Source: an uncultured Bacteroidaceae bacterium (GTDB lineage: Bacteria; Bacteroidota; Bacteroidia; Bacteroidales; Bacteroidaceae). From it: a DNA stretch of 52,106 nucleotides. This document shows positions 6,849 through 14,918 of this stretch, one piece after another; positions within the stretch are counted from its first letter, which is position 1; each line of letters starts with the position of its first letter. The notes below the pieces were generated by a model that was not told the DNA's origin, searched no databases, and saw only the letters and a list, made by a program, of their open reading frames with translations. The stretch spans positions 1 to 52,106 of the forward strand of contig CAJODY010000008.1 in the NCBI GenBank assembly GCA_905233285.1. The letters are read 5' to 3'. Both the position numbers and the translations under genes were made by a program.

Positions 6849-7919
6849 ATGAAGAAACGCAATAATGCTTTCGACCTGCTTTGCGGCATCTGTATCATAC
6901 GCATGGTGATGAATCACATCACCGGCGTTTGTGGATTCGCAGGTGCCGACTGGTGGGTACCAGTGATGGATTGGAGCTATTTCTTTATGTCGTTTTTCTT
7001 CTTTAAGGCCGGTTATTTCAACAAGACGGTCGATGGCAATTCGAAGGAGTTCTGCAAGAAGAAGTTCAAGCAGCTGATGATTCCCTACATGGTGTGGGGT
7101 GCGATAGGAAGTGCCATCTTTTTCTTCTTCGTATGGTTTATCCTCGATCCGAAGAATACTGTGGTGAAACAGTTGCAGTTGCAGCATATATGGGAGTCGA
7201 GCATGTTCTACGGCAATCCGCCCTGTTGGTTCCTCCTCTCTTTTTTCATGGCGTATATTTTTGCTCATTTGATATCTAAACTGCCTCCTCTGTTGCGCAT
7301 ACCGATACCGAAGGCTTTGCAATGGCACCATCACAAGGCGGTGGTGAATGTGAAGGCGCATTGGCTGATATTGGTGTTTCCTTGGATTAGCTGGTGGTTG
7401 TGGACGAAGGGTAACCCGCTGTGGCTGAGTATGAGTAATGTGTTCATAGGTATATACCTGTTCTATCTGGGCAGGTTGTGGCATTTCGCTATGGAGAAGA
7501 TGGGCAGGAAGGTGACGGTTGCGTTTTCGCTGGTGATGGTGGCTGCGTTCGTATGGCTGAACTGGAAATACGGAGGAAAATATACGATGTCGGAGAACCG
7601 CTGGGAAGGCGGTGCGCTGATAATCATCTCGAATATAACGCTGTCGCTCTGCGGACTTTCAGGACTGCTCCTTTCGATGAAGATGCCGAGGGTTCCGGTG
7701 GTGAATTTCATAGGTGAGCATTCGATGGTTTTCTTCGTGGCTCATTATCCGATAATACAGTTTTACAAACTGGTGCGCTCGGCCAATGTAAAGTCGCTGC
7801 GCGGAAACTGGGATGATTTCACGATACTGACGGTGGTAATCTTTGCCATCTGCTTCCTTCTGGTGGCATACGTGGAGAAAGTGCCTTGGCTCAGCGGACG
7901 ATTCAAGAATAAGGTTTAA
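6849..7919 (+). CDS. Membrane acyltransferase (acyltransferase 3 family)
   Basis: The 356-residue polytopic protein begins KKRNNAFDLLCGICIIRMVMNH, the usual N-terminal pattern of acyltransferase 3 proteins, in which a membrane-embedded acidic or His residue takes part in catalysis. About ten hydrophobic segments are visible, including WSYFFMSFFFFKAGYF, PYMVWGAIGSAIFFFFVWF and MVFFVAHYPIIQFY. Family members O-acetylate or O-acylate polysaccharides, lipopolysaccharide or peptidoglycan. It is the first gene of a tight operon with a flippase and polyol-phosphate-type enzymes, so decoration of that surface polymer is likely by inference. The substrate is unknown. Confidence 0.75.
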   Translation: MKKRNNAFDLLCGICIIRMVMNHITGVCGFAGADWWVPVMDWSYFFMSFFFFKAGYFNKTVDGNSKEFCKKKFKQLMIPYMVWGAIGSAIFFFFVWFILDPKNTVVKQLQLQHIWESSMFYGNPPCWFLLSFFMAYIFAHLISKLPPLLRIPIPKALQWHHHKAVVNVKAHWLILVFPWISWWLWTKGNPLWLSMSNVFIGIYLFYLGRLWHFAMEKMGRKVTVAFSLVMVAAFVWLNWKYGGKYTMSENRWEGGALIIISNITLSLCGLSGLLLSMKMPRVPVVNFIGEHSMVFFVAHYPIIQFYKLVRSANVKSLRGNWDDFTILTVVIFAICFLLVAYVEKVPWLSGRFKNKV

Positions 7920-7944
7920 CGTTGCATATATAATACTCAAAAAA

Positions 7945-8379
7945 ATGACAATAGGATACACGACAGGAGTTTACGACCTGTTTCACATAGGTCACCTGAA
8001 TCTACTCAAGAATGCCAAGGGCATGTGTGACAAACTGATAGTAGGTGTTACAGTTGATGAACTGGTAGCCTACAAAGGAAAGCAAGCCATGATTCCGTTC
8101 GAAGACAGAATAGAGCTGGTGCGCAGTTGTAAATATGTGGATGCTGCAGTGCCTCAATACGATATGGATAAATTGACAGCATGCAAGAAACTCGGTGCGG
8201 AATATCTGTTTGTGGGTGATGACTGGTATGGAACGGAAAAATGGAAGAAGTATGAAGAGGACTTTGCCCGTGAAGGCATAAAGATTGTGTATTTTCCATA
8301 TACCAAAGGCGTTTCCTCAACCAAGATAAACGAGGCTCTCAATGCGGTAAGAAAACATGATTTACAGGATTTAAAATAA
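7945..8379 (+). CDS. Glycerol-3-phosphate cytidylyltransferase-like enzyme (TagD family)
   Basis: The 144-residue protein carries GVYDLFHIGHLNLLKNAK, with the HxGH nucleotidyl-transfer motif, then FEDRIELVRSCKYVD, FVGDDWYGTEKW and TKGVSSTKI, which corresponds to the conserved ISTT..I loop. This is the complete fold of TagD/GCT, which makes CDP-glycerol from CTP and glycerol-3-phosphate. The true start is MTIGYTTG at 7945; the longer frame upstream overlaps the acyltransferase gene. It is one base from the next gene and upstream of a LicD transferase, so it may supply a CDP-activated alcohol. Substrate specificity cannot be read from sequence, and ethanolamine- or other phospho-alcohol cytidylyltransferases are possible. 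Confidence 0.8.
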   Translation: MTIGYTTGVYDLFHIGHLNLLKNAKGMCDKLIVGVTVDELVAYKGKQAMIPFEDRIELVRSCKYVDAAVPQYDMDKLTACKKLGAEYLFVGDDWYGTEKWKKYEEDFAREGIKIVYFPYTKGVSSTKINEALNAVRKHDLQDLK

Positions 8380-8380
8380 T

Positions 8381-9433
8381 ATGGAAGTTATGAATAACAA
8401 GGATTTTTGTCTCAGTTCTTACATGGCTTTCCGTTTTATATGGAAAGATGGCATGGACTTTTATAAGGGATTTAAGCACACAAACTATCAGCCGGTGGCA
8501 CGGGAAGAGCAGAGGGGAGTGAAGACTTCGGCCGATATCGACAGGGAAATACGTAGGCAGATAGACGAGTTGTATGAAAAATATGACAACATAGGCATAC
8601 TGCTTTCGGGTGGTATGGATAGTGCAAATCTTGCCACATATCTGAAACCTGGCAGTCATGCCTATACATTTGTGTCAGATACCGGTGTGTTCGACAATGA
8701 TGTAGAAAGGGCAAAACAGTATTGTAAAAAACTGAATCTTGTTCACCATCTTATAAGTATATCGTTTGATGACTACAAAAAATACACACCCATAGTGATG
8801 GCCGGGAAATGGTCTCCTGTACATTCAATCGAACCACAGATATACAAAGCTGCCATCTGCGCAAAGAAGGAAGGAGTGGAGATGATGCTGACAGGTGAAA
8901 GTGCTGATTTGATTTTCGGTGGTATGGATAAACTGATTTCACCACTATGGACCTTCGATGGATTCGTGAAAAGATATACGTTCCTGGAACCGGGATTGGT
9001 ACTCACTAATCCTGTTTCACAGATGGAACTGTACGAGAAATATCGCACGGGCGAGGATAGCATAGATTATATGCGGTTTATGGACGAGGTATTCGCAATA
9101 GAGAGTTCCGGCTCGTATCTGAATGCATTCGGCATGGCTGAAATGCCCTATTACGACCCGTATGCCCGACTGGTTATGACCGAACCTCTCGACATGGCGA
9201 GAGTGAGAGGAGGCGAACCTAAGTATTTGGTTCGTGGTCTTTATGCCATGAAATATCCCGAATTACCTATACCCACAAAGATTCCAATGCCGCGCCCTGT
9301 GGATGCTATATTCAAGGACTGGGAAGGTCCGCAAAGGGAAGAGTTCCGCAAGGACATTCCGATGCAGCAACTTACGGGCAATCAGAAGTGGCAACTGTGG
9401 TGTGCAGAGCAGTTCTTGAACCTATACGATTAA
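8381..9433 (+). CDS. Asparagine-synthase-like ATP pyrophosphatase without a glutaminase domain
   Basis: The 350-residue protein has the PP-loop ILLSGGMDSANLA (SGGMDS at residues 76-81), then ~130 residues later MMLTGESADLIFGGMDKL, as in the synthase half of AsnB. There is no N-terminal Cys2 glutaminase domain: the N terminus reads MEVMNNKDFCLSSYM and only ~70 residues precede the PP-loop. AsnB-type domains adenylate a carboxylate and transfer an amine. Here ammonia or an amine would have to come from elsewhere. Its one-base gap after the TagD-like gene and position before licD suggest amidation of a polymer component, by inference. ATG at 8390 is an alternative start. Confidence 0.7.
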   Translation: MEVMNNKDFCLSSYMAFRFIWKDGMDFYKGFKHTNYQPVAREEQRGVKTSADIDREIRRQIDELYEKYDNIGILLSGGMDSANLATYLKPGSHAYTFVSDTGVFDNDVERAKQYCKKLNLVHHLISISFDDYKKYTPIVMAGKWSPVHSIEPQIYKAAICAKKEGVEMMLTGESADLIFGGMDKLISPLWTFDGFVKRYTFLEPGLVLTNPVSQMELYEKYRTGEDSIDYMRFMDEVFAIESSGSYLNAFGMAEMPYYDPYARLVMTEPLDMARVRGGEPKYLVRGLYAMKYPELPIPTKIPMPRPVDAIFKDWEGPQREEFRKDIPMQQLTGNQKWQLWCAEQFLNLYD

Positions 9434-9452
9434 AGCAGAATCAGTTTACAGC

Positions 9453-10304
9453 ATGAGAGAACAGAACTATACAAGTGCAGAAATGAAGCATTGCCTGCTG
9501 CAGACCTTCAAGTTTGTAAAGTCTTTTCTGGCACAGCATGGATTGCAATATGTGGCTTGTGGCGGTACGGTGCTTGGGGCAGTACGTCACAAAGGTTTCA
9601 TTCCTTGGGATGACGATATCGACATTTACATGCCGCGTGCCGATTATAACCGTCTGCTCTCTCTTAACTCTGAACTAACCCCATATGGTTATGAGATACT
9701 ATCATACAATAACAAGGGGTACTATATCCCATTTGCTAAGATATCGCATATGGAATCTACTATATGGGAGATAGAGCGACTGCCTTTCATTATGGGAGTT
9801 TATATAGATATCTTTCCCTTGGACGAGTTTGAAGAACCGGATGATGTCATCACGGCGCGTCAATATCGGAGTCATTACTTTTTCGATAAATACATCAATG
9901 CTCTTAGCTATTATCCAGTCTCTCATTTTGTAAAAAGCGTCCTGCGGTTTGACATACATCAGGTAGGGCTGTATATTCTGAATTGCTATAGGAAACGACA
10001 TCCGGAACGTTATCTCCAGGCCTTCATCGAATATGAAAAGACATATGTGGGCAAGAAAGGTAGTAAGACTGTATGTGTAACCCAGTGGGAAGGCAGGATA
10101 TTTCAAACGGAGTGGTTTAAGGATGTGGTAGAGCTGCCTTTCGAAGATACAACTGTCACAGTACCACGGAATTATGATGCTTATTTGCGAAAACTATATG
10201 GTAATTATATGGAGTTGCCTCCAGAAGAAAAGCGAGTGCCTCATCCGCATTTTTTTGTAGAGCTACATCATAGACTTACCATTGAGGAGATTATCAAATC
10301 CTAA
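9453..10304 (+). CDS. LicD-family phosphotransferase
   Basis: The 283-residue protein has the LicD core: GLQYVACGGTVLGAVRHKGF followed by IPWDDDIDIYMPRADYNRL. The DDDID cluster binds metal and the nucleotide-activated donor. LicD proteins transfer phosphocholine from CDP-choline to teichoic acid or lipopolysaccharide sugars. The eukaryotic relatives fukutin and FKRP transfer ribitol-phosphate from CDP-ribitol. Two CDP-alcohol-type synthases sit in the same operon (7945 and 11759), so this is the likely user of their product. No choline kinase or choline transporter is present nearby. The following gene starts four bases after its stop. Confidence 0.85.
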   Translation: MREQNYTSAEMKHCLLQTFKFVKSFLAQHGLQYVACGGTVLGAVRHKGFIPWDDDIDIYMPRADYNRLLSLNSELTPYGYEILSYNNKGYYIPFAKISHMESTIWEIERLPFIMGVYIDIFPLDEFEEPDDVITARQYRSHYFFDKYINALSYYPVSHFVKSVLRFDIHQVGLYILNCYRKRHPERYLQAFIEYEKTYVGKKGSKTVCVTQWEGRIFQTEWFKDVVELPFEDTTVTVPRNYDAYLRKLYGNYMELPPEEKRVPHPHFFVELHHRLTIEEIIKS

Positions 10305-10308
10305 CAGT

Positions 10309-11754
10309 ATGCCGGCAACACTAAAGGACAAAGCTGCAAAAGGACTGTTTTGGTCAGCATTCAACAGCGGAACTATACAACTGCTGAATGCCGTATTCGG
10401 CATCATACTGGCTCGTCGGCTTTCGCAGGACGACTACGGACTCATCGGTATGCTGATGATTTTTGCATTGGTAGCCAATTCGTTGCAAGACAGTGGATTC
10501 GTAACAGCCTTGACAAACAGGAGAGAAGCAAGTCACAAGGATTTCAACTCGGTATTCTGGTTTAACGTGGTGGTGAGTTTCACGATGTACCTGCTCTTCT
10601 TCTTTACAGCTCCACTGATTGCCGGTTTCTACCACGAACCGCTGTTCACTTCGCTTTCTCGCTACTATTTCCTAGGTTTCTTCATAGCCTCGTTCAGCAT
10701 AGTGCCGAGAGCAATACTTTTCCGACAGATACGTCAGAAACCCCTGGCGATAATAGGAGTGGTAGCCCTGCTGGTATCGGGTACGGTCGGCGTAATCATG
10801 GCATATAACGGTATGGCATACTGGGGACTTGCCACACAGACTCTTCTGTTCAATTTCACAGTATCGCTCTTGAGTTGGATAGTAAGCGGTTGGCGTCCTT
10901 CGTTCAACATATCGTTCCAACCCATCAGGGAGATGTTCGGTTTTTCGAGTAAGATGCTTATCACGAATATCTTCAATCAGGTCAACAACAACATTTTTGC
11001 ACTCGTAATAGGAAAACTATACAACAAAAGTGAGGTAGGACTTTATACCCAGGCTCAGAAATGGAACACTATGGGTAGTCAGACCATTACGGGTATGGTG
11101 CAGGGCGTGGCACAACCTACGTTTGTACAGGTAGGTGACGACAAGGAACGTCTCTGCCATTCGTTCAGTAAGATGCTCCGCTTCACCTGCTTCGTGAGTT
11201 TCCCCGTTATGTTCGGACTCTCACTTATAGCTCCCGAATTCATAGTGGTTCTCATTGGTGAGAAGTGGTTGCCTAGTGCCTTGTTGATGCGGATATTGTG
11301 TGTTGGAGGTGCATTTCTGCCCATCTCTACGCTTTATTTCAATATGTTGATTGCCAGGGGACAATCAAACATATACATGTGGAACATCATTAGTCAGGGA
11401 CTGGTACTGCTGGCTACCATCATCGGAATACACTATGCTGGAGGCGGTGTGAGGGATATGGTGGTATCGTATGCATGCATAGTTGCCTTGTGGGTTTGGA
11501 TATGGCATTTCTTTGTGTGGAGAAAGATAGGATTCAGCATTGTGCAGGCCTTGAGGGACATACTGCCATTCTGCCTTTTGGCTGCAGCATCGATGATAAT
11601 AACCTACTTCGCAACTCTCGGCATTGAGAATATATACCTCCTGCTTTCAGTAAGAATAATGATGGCAGCCGTGATATATCTGGCAGTATTATGGGTACTG
11701 AAAGCAAAGATACTCAGAGAGAGTTTTGTTTATATCTTCAAACGGAAAATATAA
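10309..11754 (+). CDS. Wzx-like polysaccharide flippase
   Basis: The 481-residue protein has about 12-14 hydrophobic segments and begins KDKAAKGLFWSAFNSGTIQL. It continues with ILARRLSQDDYGLIGMLMIF, the common start of MATE-like polysaccharide exporters (Polysacc_synt/MVF superfamily). Such proteins flip undecaprenyl-linked repeat units across the inner membrane. I choose ATG 10309 (MPATLKDK), four bases after the LicD stop; the frame extends nine codons further into licD. A flippase here indicates that the operon product is assembled on a lipid carrier. No Wzy polymerase was recognised, so the unit may be short or a polymerase may lie elsewhere. Confidence 0.85.
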   Translation: MPATLKDKAAKGLFWSAFNSGTIQLLNAVFGIILARRLSQDDYGLIGMLMIFALVANSLQDSGFVTALTNRREASHKDFNSVFWFNVVVSFTMYLLFFFTAPLIAGFYHEPLFTSLSRYYFLGFFIASFSIVPRAILFRQIRQKPLAIIGVVALLVSGTVGVIMAYNGMAYWGLATQTLLFNFTVSLLSWIVSGWRPSFNISFQPIREMFGFSSKMLITNIFNQVNNNIFALVIGKLYNKSEVGLYTQAQKWNTMGSQTITGMVQGVAQPTFVQVGDDKERLCHSFSKMLRFTCFVSFPVMFGLSLIAPEFIVVLIGEKWLPSALLMRILCVGGAFLPISTLYFNMLIARGQSNIYMWNIISQGLVLLATIIGIHYAGGGVRDMVVSYACIVALWVWIWHFFVWRKIGFSIVQALRDILPFCLLAAASMIITYFATLGIENIYLLLSVRIMMAAVIYLAVLWVLKAKILRESFVYIFKRKI

Positions 11755-11758
11755 GACT

Positions 11759-12478
11759 ATGGGAAAACGCAATGTGGCAGTAGTCCTTGCCGGAGGTAAG
11801 GGCAGCAGGATGGGAGGCAACGGAGAAGATCAGACTCCGAAGCAGTTTTTAGTTGTAGGCGGAAAGACCATACTGGACTACTCGGTAAGGACGTTTGACG
11901 ACAATCCTGGAATTGACGAGGTGGTCATCGTGTCTCATAGGGACTATGTGGAACGCGTTGCCGAACTTGTGAGAGCCGGTGGCTACAGGAAGGTGGCTGC
12001 CATACTCGAAGGAGGCAAGGAGAGATACGACTCAAGTCTTGTAGCCATTCGTAGATATGCTTATGAAGATGTCAACCTGATTTTCCACGATGCAGCACGT
12101 CCTTTGGTGTCGGAACGTATAGTAGATGACGTGATTTCATCGTTGGAATCGGCACAAGCGTGTGGAGTAGCCGTACCTTCGGTCGATACCATTCTTGTAT
12201 GTAAGGACGGAGTGTTGCAGTCGGTTCCAGACCGTAGTACGATGTACCGGGCACAGACTCCACAGGGTTTTGATATCGAGGTGATAAAGTCGGCATACGA
12301 GATAGGACTGAAAGACCCAGACTTTCAGGCCACCGACGATTGTGGAATACTATTGAAGTACCGTCCCGACATACCCATTAAGATTGTGGAGGGCGATGAT
12401 GCCAACCTGAAAGTGACATACAGAGACGACCTTGAAATGGTGGAAATGTATCTGAAAAAGAAAGGACTGAACCAATGA
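11759..12478 (+). CDS. IspD/TarI-family cytidylyltransferase
   Basis: The 239-residue protein begins MGKRNVAVVLAGGKGSRMGG and has TPKQFLVVGGKTILDYSV, HDAARPLV and YRAQTPQGFD. Near the end it has DANLKVTYRDDLEMVE. These are the CTP-binding and catalytic landmarks shared by IspD (MEP isoprenoid pathway) and TarI (CDP-ribitol). Sequence alone does not separate the two. The company of LicD, a TagD-like enzyme, a flippase and a GT2 favours a CDP-polyol role, but if no other ispD exists in the genome it would have to be the MEP enzyme. No TarJ-type ribulose-5-phosphate reductase is in the operon. It overlaps the next gene by four bases. Confidence 0.75.
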   Translation: MGKRNVAVVLAGGKGSRMGGNGEDQTPKQFLVVGGKTILDYSVRTFDDNPGIDEVVIVSHRDYVERVAELVRAGGYRKVAAILEGGKERYDSSLVAIRRYAYEDVNLIFHDAARPLVSERIVDDVISSLESAQACGVAVPSVDTILVCKDGVLQSVPDRSTMYRAQTPQGFDIEVIKSAYEIGLKDPDFQATDDCGILLKYRPDIPIKIVEGDDANLKVTYRDDLEMVEMYLKKKGLNQ

Positions 12479-13392
12479 AGATAGCAGTAGCCATACCTAC
12501 ATTCAACCGAAAAGATGTGCTGGTAGAATGTCTGAAAGCAGTTGCCAATCAGACCTTGAAACCCGCGTGCATATATGTCGTTGATAACCATTCTACCGAC
12601 GGAACTCCTCAACTTCTGCAATCGTTAGGCTACGACAAGGAGGTGGACGGGGTGAAAGTAAACTACAACTATCTCGACATCAACGGTGGTGGAGCCATGG
12701 GTTTCTCACTCGGTATGGAAACAGCCTTGAACGAAGGTGGGTATGATGCATTCTGGATGCTTGATGACGACGGACTGCCAGCTAAGGACTGTCTTGAAAT
12801 TCTGTCGAAATACGTGGATAAATATGGTTATGTAACCCCTGTACTGATGGACATAGGTCATCCCGAACGATTGAACGGCTCATGCAGGGGAAGTTACGAC
12901 CCCAAGACCCTGCAGGCAGCTTATGGTGGAGGAGAAGTGATGCCAATGTATTGTAATCCGTTCAACGGCGGTCTGTTCTCGTTGGAAGCCGTAAAAAAAG
13001 TAGGAATTCCCAAACGGGAACTTTTCATATATGGCGATGAAATGAACTATGACATGCGAATGAAGGAGGCCGGTTTTCCGCCTCACGGCATCTTCAGCGC
13101 ACGCCATATGCATCCCGTGATGCAGGATACAGATGTACACTTTCTTGTTCTCGGGCATTTCAAACCGGTACGTTGGAAGATGTATTGCATGAGCCGTAAT
13201 AAAGTGTATAACAAGAAGATACGTCATCAGAACATAGTCTTGAAAACTATGATTCTTGCATATTACTACTTCATCAGCGAGGGCTATCTGATTCTGTTCC
13301 AGCGTTCGTGGTCGTGGATGAAACTATTTAACGAAGCATTCTTCGACGGTCTGAACGAACGTTGGGGAGGAGAAAAGCGATATATGCAGTAG
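12475..13392 (+). CDS. Glycosyltransferase family 2
   Basis: The 305-residue protein starts MKIAVAIPTFNRKDVLVECL, typical of GT2 (GT-A fold). It carries VVDNHSTDGTPQLL, then FWMLDDDGLPAKDCL with the metal-binding DDD, and GDEMNYDMRMKEAGF near the acceptor site. The FWMLDDDG...G.EM.....R pattern resembles GlfT/rhamnosyl- or galactofuranosyl-type transferases. No membrane segment is obvious except weak hydrophobic stretches near residue 260. It is the last gene of the operon, overlapping the cytidylyltransferase by four bases (ATGA). It probably builds the oligosaccharide that is then decorated by the LicD protein. Confidence 0.82.
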   Translation: MKIAVAIPTFNRKDVLVECLKAVANQTLKPACIYVVDNHSTDGTPQLLQSLGYDKEVDGVKVNYNYLDINGGGAMGFSLGMETALNEGGYDAFWMLDDDGLPAKDCLEILSKYVDKYGYVTPVLMDIGHPERLNGSCRGSYDPKTLQAAYGGGEVMPMYCNPFNGGLFSLEAVKKVGIPKRELFIYGDEMNYDMRMKEAGFPPHGIFSARHMHPVMQDTDVHFLVLGHFKPVRWKMYCMSRNKVYNKKIRHQNIVLKTMILAYYYFISEGYLILFQRSWSWMKLFNEAFFDGLNERWGGEKRYMQ

Positions 13393-13414
13393 AAGTTAAA
13401 ATAAATAAATTTAT

Positions 13415-13445
13415 TTTGTTCTGCACTTGTTTAACATTATATTTG
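13415..13445 (+). promoter_or_regulatory. Promoter of aroQ
   Basis: TTTG (13415-13418) and TATATTTG (13438-13445) are separated by 19 bases, a full match to the Bacteroidetes housekeeping promoter. The box ends 15 bases before the aroQ ATG at 13461. It marks the boundary between the polysaccharide operon and the housekeeping genes. Confidence 0.8.
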
Positions 13446-13460
13446 CAAAAATTTTGACTA

Positions 13461-13886
13461 ATGATGAAAATTCTGATAGTAAACGGCCCCAACCTGAACC
13501 TGCTAGGCAAGCGTGAACCCGGAATATACGGAGCACGCGGTTTTGAGGATTACTACAACGAACTGAAGAAACGCTATCCTGAAGTAGAGTTCGATTATTT
13601 CCAATCGAATGTCGAGGGCGAACTGATAAACAAACTTCATGAGGTAGGTTTTTCGTGGGATGGCATAGTGCTGAATGCAGGTGCCTATACCCATACTAGT
13701 GTGGCTCTACAGGATGCCATCAGGGGTATCAATACTCCTGTCATCGAAGTGCACATCTCCAACGTACATAAGAGAGAGGAGTTCCGTCACCACTCGATGA
13801 TAAGTTGTGCCTGTCAAGGTGTAATCTGCGGGTTCGGACTTGACAGCTACCGATTGGCAGTTGAGGCTTTTCTGGCACAAAAGTAA
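13461..13886 (+). CDS. aroQ: 3-dehydroquinate dehydratase, type II
   Basis: The 141-residue enzyme converts 3-dehydroquinate to 3-dehydroshikimate in the shikimate pathway. It shows ILIVNGPNLNLLGKREPGIY, with the catalytic Arg and Tyr region, then YFQSNVEGELINKLHE, GIVLNAGAYTHTSVALQDAI and PVIEVHISNVHKREEFRH, which contains the catalytic His. Length is normal for the dodecameric type II family. Two adjacent ATGs (13461, 13464) are possible starts; the second gives the more usual N terminus. It has its own promoter just upstream, and the following O-methyltransferase starts 14 bases after it. Confidence 0.95.
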   Translation: MMKILIVNGPNLNLLGKREPGIYGARGFEDYYNELKKRYPEVEFDYFQSNVEGELINKLHEVGFSWDGIVLNAGAYTHTSVALQDAIRGINTPVIEVHISNVHKREEFRHHSMISCACQGVICGFGLDSYRLAVEAFLAQK

Positions 13887-13900
13887 AAAAGGCGGAGAGG

Positions 13901-14569
13901 ATGCGTGAGGATATTCTGATTTCCGACTTTGTAGATTTCCAGGATGAACTGGACGACTACATAAAGAACCATATCGACCCCGAGGGTGACTACCTTCACA
14001 GGCTCTACAGAGCGACCAACCTACATCTGCTCTACAGCCGGATGGCAAGTGGGCATGTGCAGGGACGCATACTGAAGATGCTGGTCGGCATGGTGAAACC
14101 GAAACTGGTATTGGAAATCGGAACATACAGCGGATATAGCGGACTGTGTATTGCTGAGGGACTGCCCGAGGGCGGACATCTGCACACCATAGAGATAAAC
14201 GATGAACAGGAGGACTTCACACGTCCTTGGTTTGAGGGTTCTCCATATGCCGACAAGATTACGATGCACATCGGTGACGCACTGGATATAGTGCCAAAGT
14301 TGGGAATGAAGTTTGATATGGCATTCATCGATGCCGACAAACGGAAATATCTGGACTACTATGAGATGGTGCTGAGCCACCTGAATGACGACGGATACAT
14401 CTTGGTTGACAATACACTATGGGATGGACACGTACTTAACACCGAACATGCCGACCCACAGGCAGCCAGCATCCAAGCATTCAACGATTTCGTAGCCAGC
14501 GATACAAGAGTGGAGAAAGTGATACTGCCCCTCAGAGACGGGTTGACAATCATTCACAAAAAGAAATAG
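13901..14569 (+). CDS. SAM-dependent O-methyltransferase (family 3)
   Basis: The 222-residue protein has the SAM-binding motif KLVLEIGTYSGYSGLCIAEG, the acidic ribose-binding HLHTIEIND, and FDMAFIDADKRKYLDYYE, the metal-binding signature of catechol/caffeoyl-CoA type O-methyltransferases. DDGYILVDNTLWDGHV completes the pattern. Bacterial members include tRNA hydroxyuridine methyltransferase TrmR as well as small-molecule enzymes, and I cannot tell which this is. It lies between aroQ and rbfA, three bases before rbfA. The link to translation genes makes a tRNA role plausible but unproven. Confidence 0.85.
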   Translation: MREDILISDFVDFQDELDDYIKNHIDPEGDYLHRLYRATNLHLLYSRMASGHVQGRILKMLVGMVKPKLVLEIGTYSGYSGLCIAEGLPEGGHLHTIEINDEQEDFTRPWFEGSPYADKITMHIGDALDIVPKLGMKFDMAFIDADKRKYLDYYEMVLSHLNDDGYILVDNTLWDGHVLNTEHADPQAASIQAFNDFVASDTRVEKVILPLRDGLTIIHKKK

Positions 14570-14572
14570 AAA

Positions 14573-14908
14573 ATGGACGGAAACAGACAGAATAAGGTTG
14601 CACGACTGATACAGAAAGACCTTTCGACAATCTTTCAGCAACAGACACGACAGACACGTGGTCTGCTGGTGTCAGTAAGTGCCGTAAGGGTAAGTCCCGA
14701 CCTCAGCGTGGCAAAAGCCTACCTGAGCATATTCCCTTCGGAAAAAGCACAAGAGATACTTGACAACATAAATGCTCATGTGAGTCAGATAAGATACGAA
14801 CTAGGCACACTGGAGCGCCATCAGCTTAGAATCATACCCGAGTTGAAGTTCTTCATCGACGACTCACTCGACTACGTTGAGAATATCGACAGGCTTCTAA
14901 AGAGTTAG
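14573..14908 (+). CDS. rbfA: Ribosome-binding factor A
   Basis: The 111-residue protein assists late maturation of the 30S subunit by binding near the 5' end of 16S rRNA. It has the RbfA pattern NRQNKVARLIQKDLSTIFQQ, then VSAVRVSPDLSVAKAYLSIF and LRIIPELKFFIDDSLDYVE. The length is typical for Bacteroidetes. It is three bases after the methyltransferase gene and ten bases before the permease, so it is cotranscribed. Its stop codon sits in a short heptamer-like stretch (14902-14914). Confidence 0.93.
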   Translation: MDGNRQNKVARLIQKDLSTIFQQQTRQTRGLLVSVSAVRVSPDLSVAKAYLSIFPSEKAQEILDNINAHVSQIRYELGTLERHQLRIIPELKFFIDDSLDYVENIDRLLKS

Positions 14909-14914
14909 GAGTTG
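14902..14914. repeat. Short heptamer-type spacer at the rbfA stop
   Basis: GAGTTAGGAGTTG is just under two heptamers and is the exact reverse complement of 13 bases of the tandem unit AACTCCT found at the argH stop (21367-21394). It contains the rbfA stop codon. Confidence 0.5.
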
Positions 14915-14918
14915 TAAA

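Noticed and set aside
6783-7484. N-terminal extension of the GT14 frame by 234 codons
   Set aside because: It runs across a perfect -7 box and antisense to the acyltransferase gene and has no family similarity.
9453-10304. Phosphocholine decoration by LicD
   Set aside because: No choline kinase, choline transporter or LicC-type choline-phosphate enzyme is present. The neighbours point to polyol-type donors.
11759-12478. Calling the cytidylyltransferase simply ispD of isoprenoid synthesis
   Set aside because: Operon context favours a CDP-polyol role and no other MEP gene is nearby. Both remain possible, so no symbol is given.
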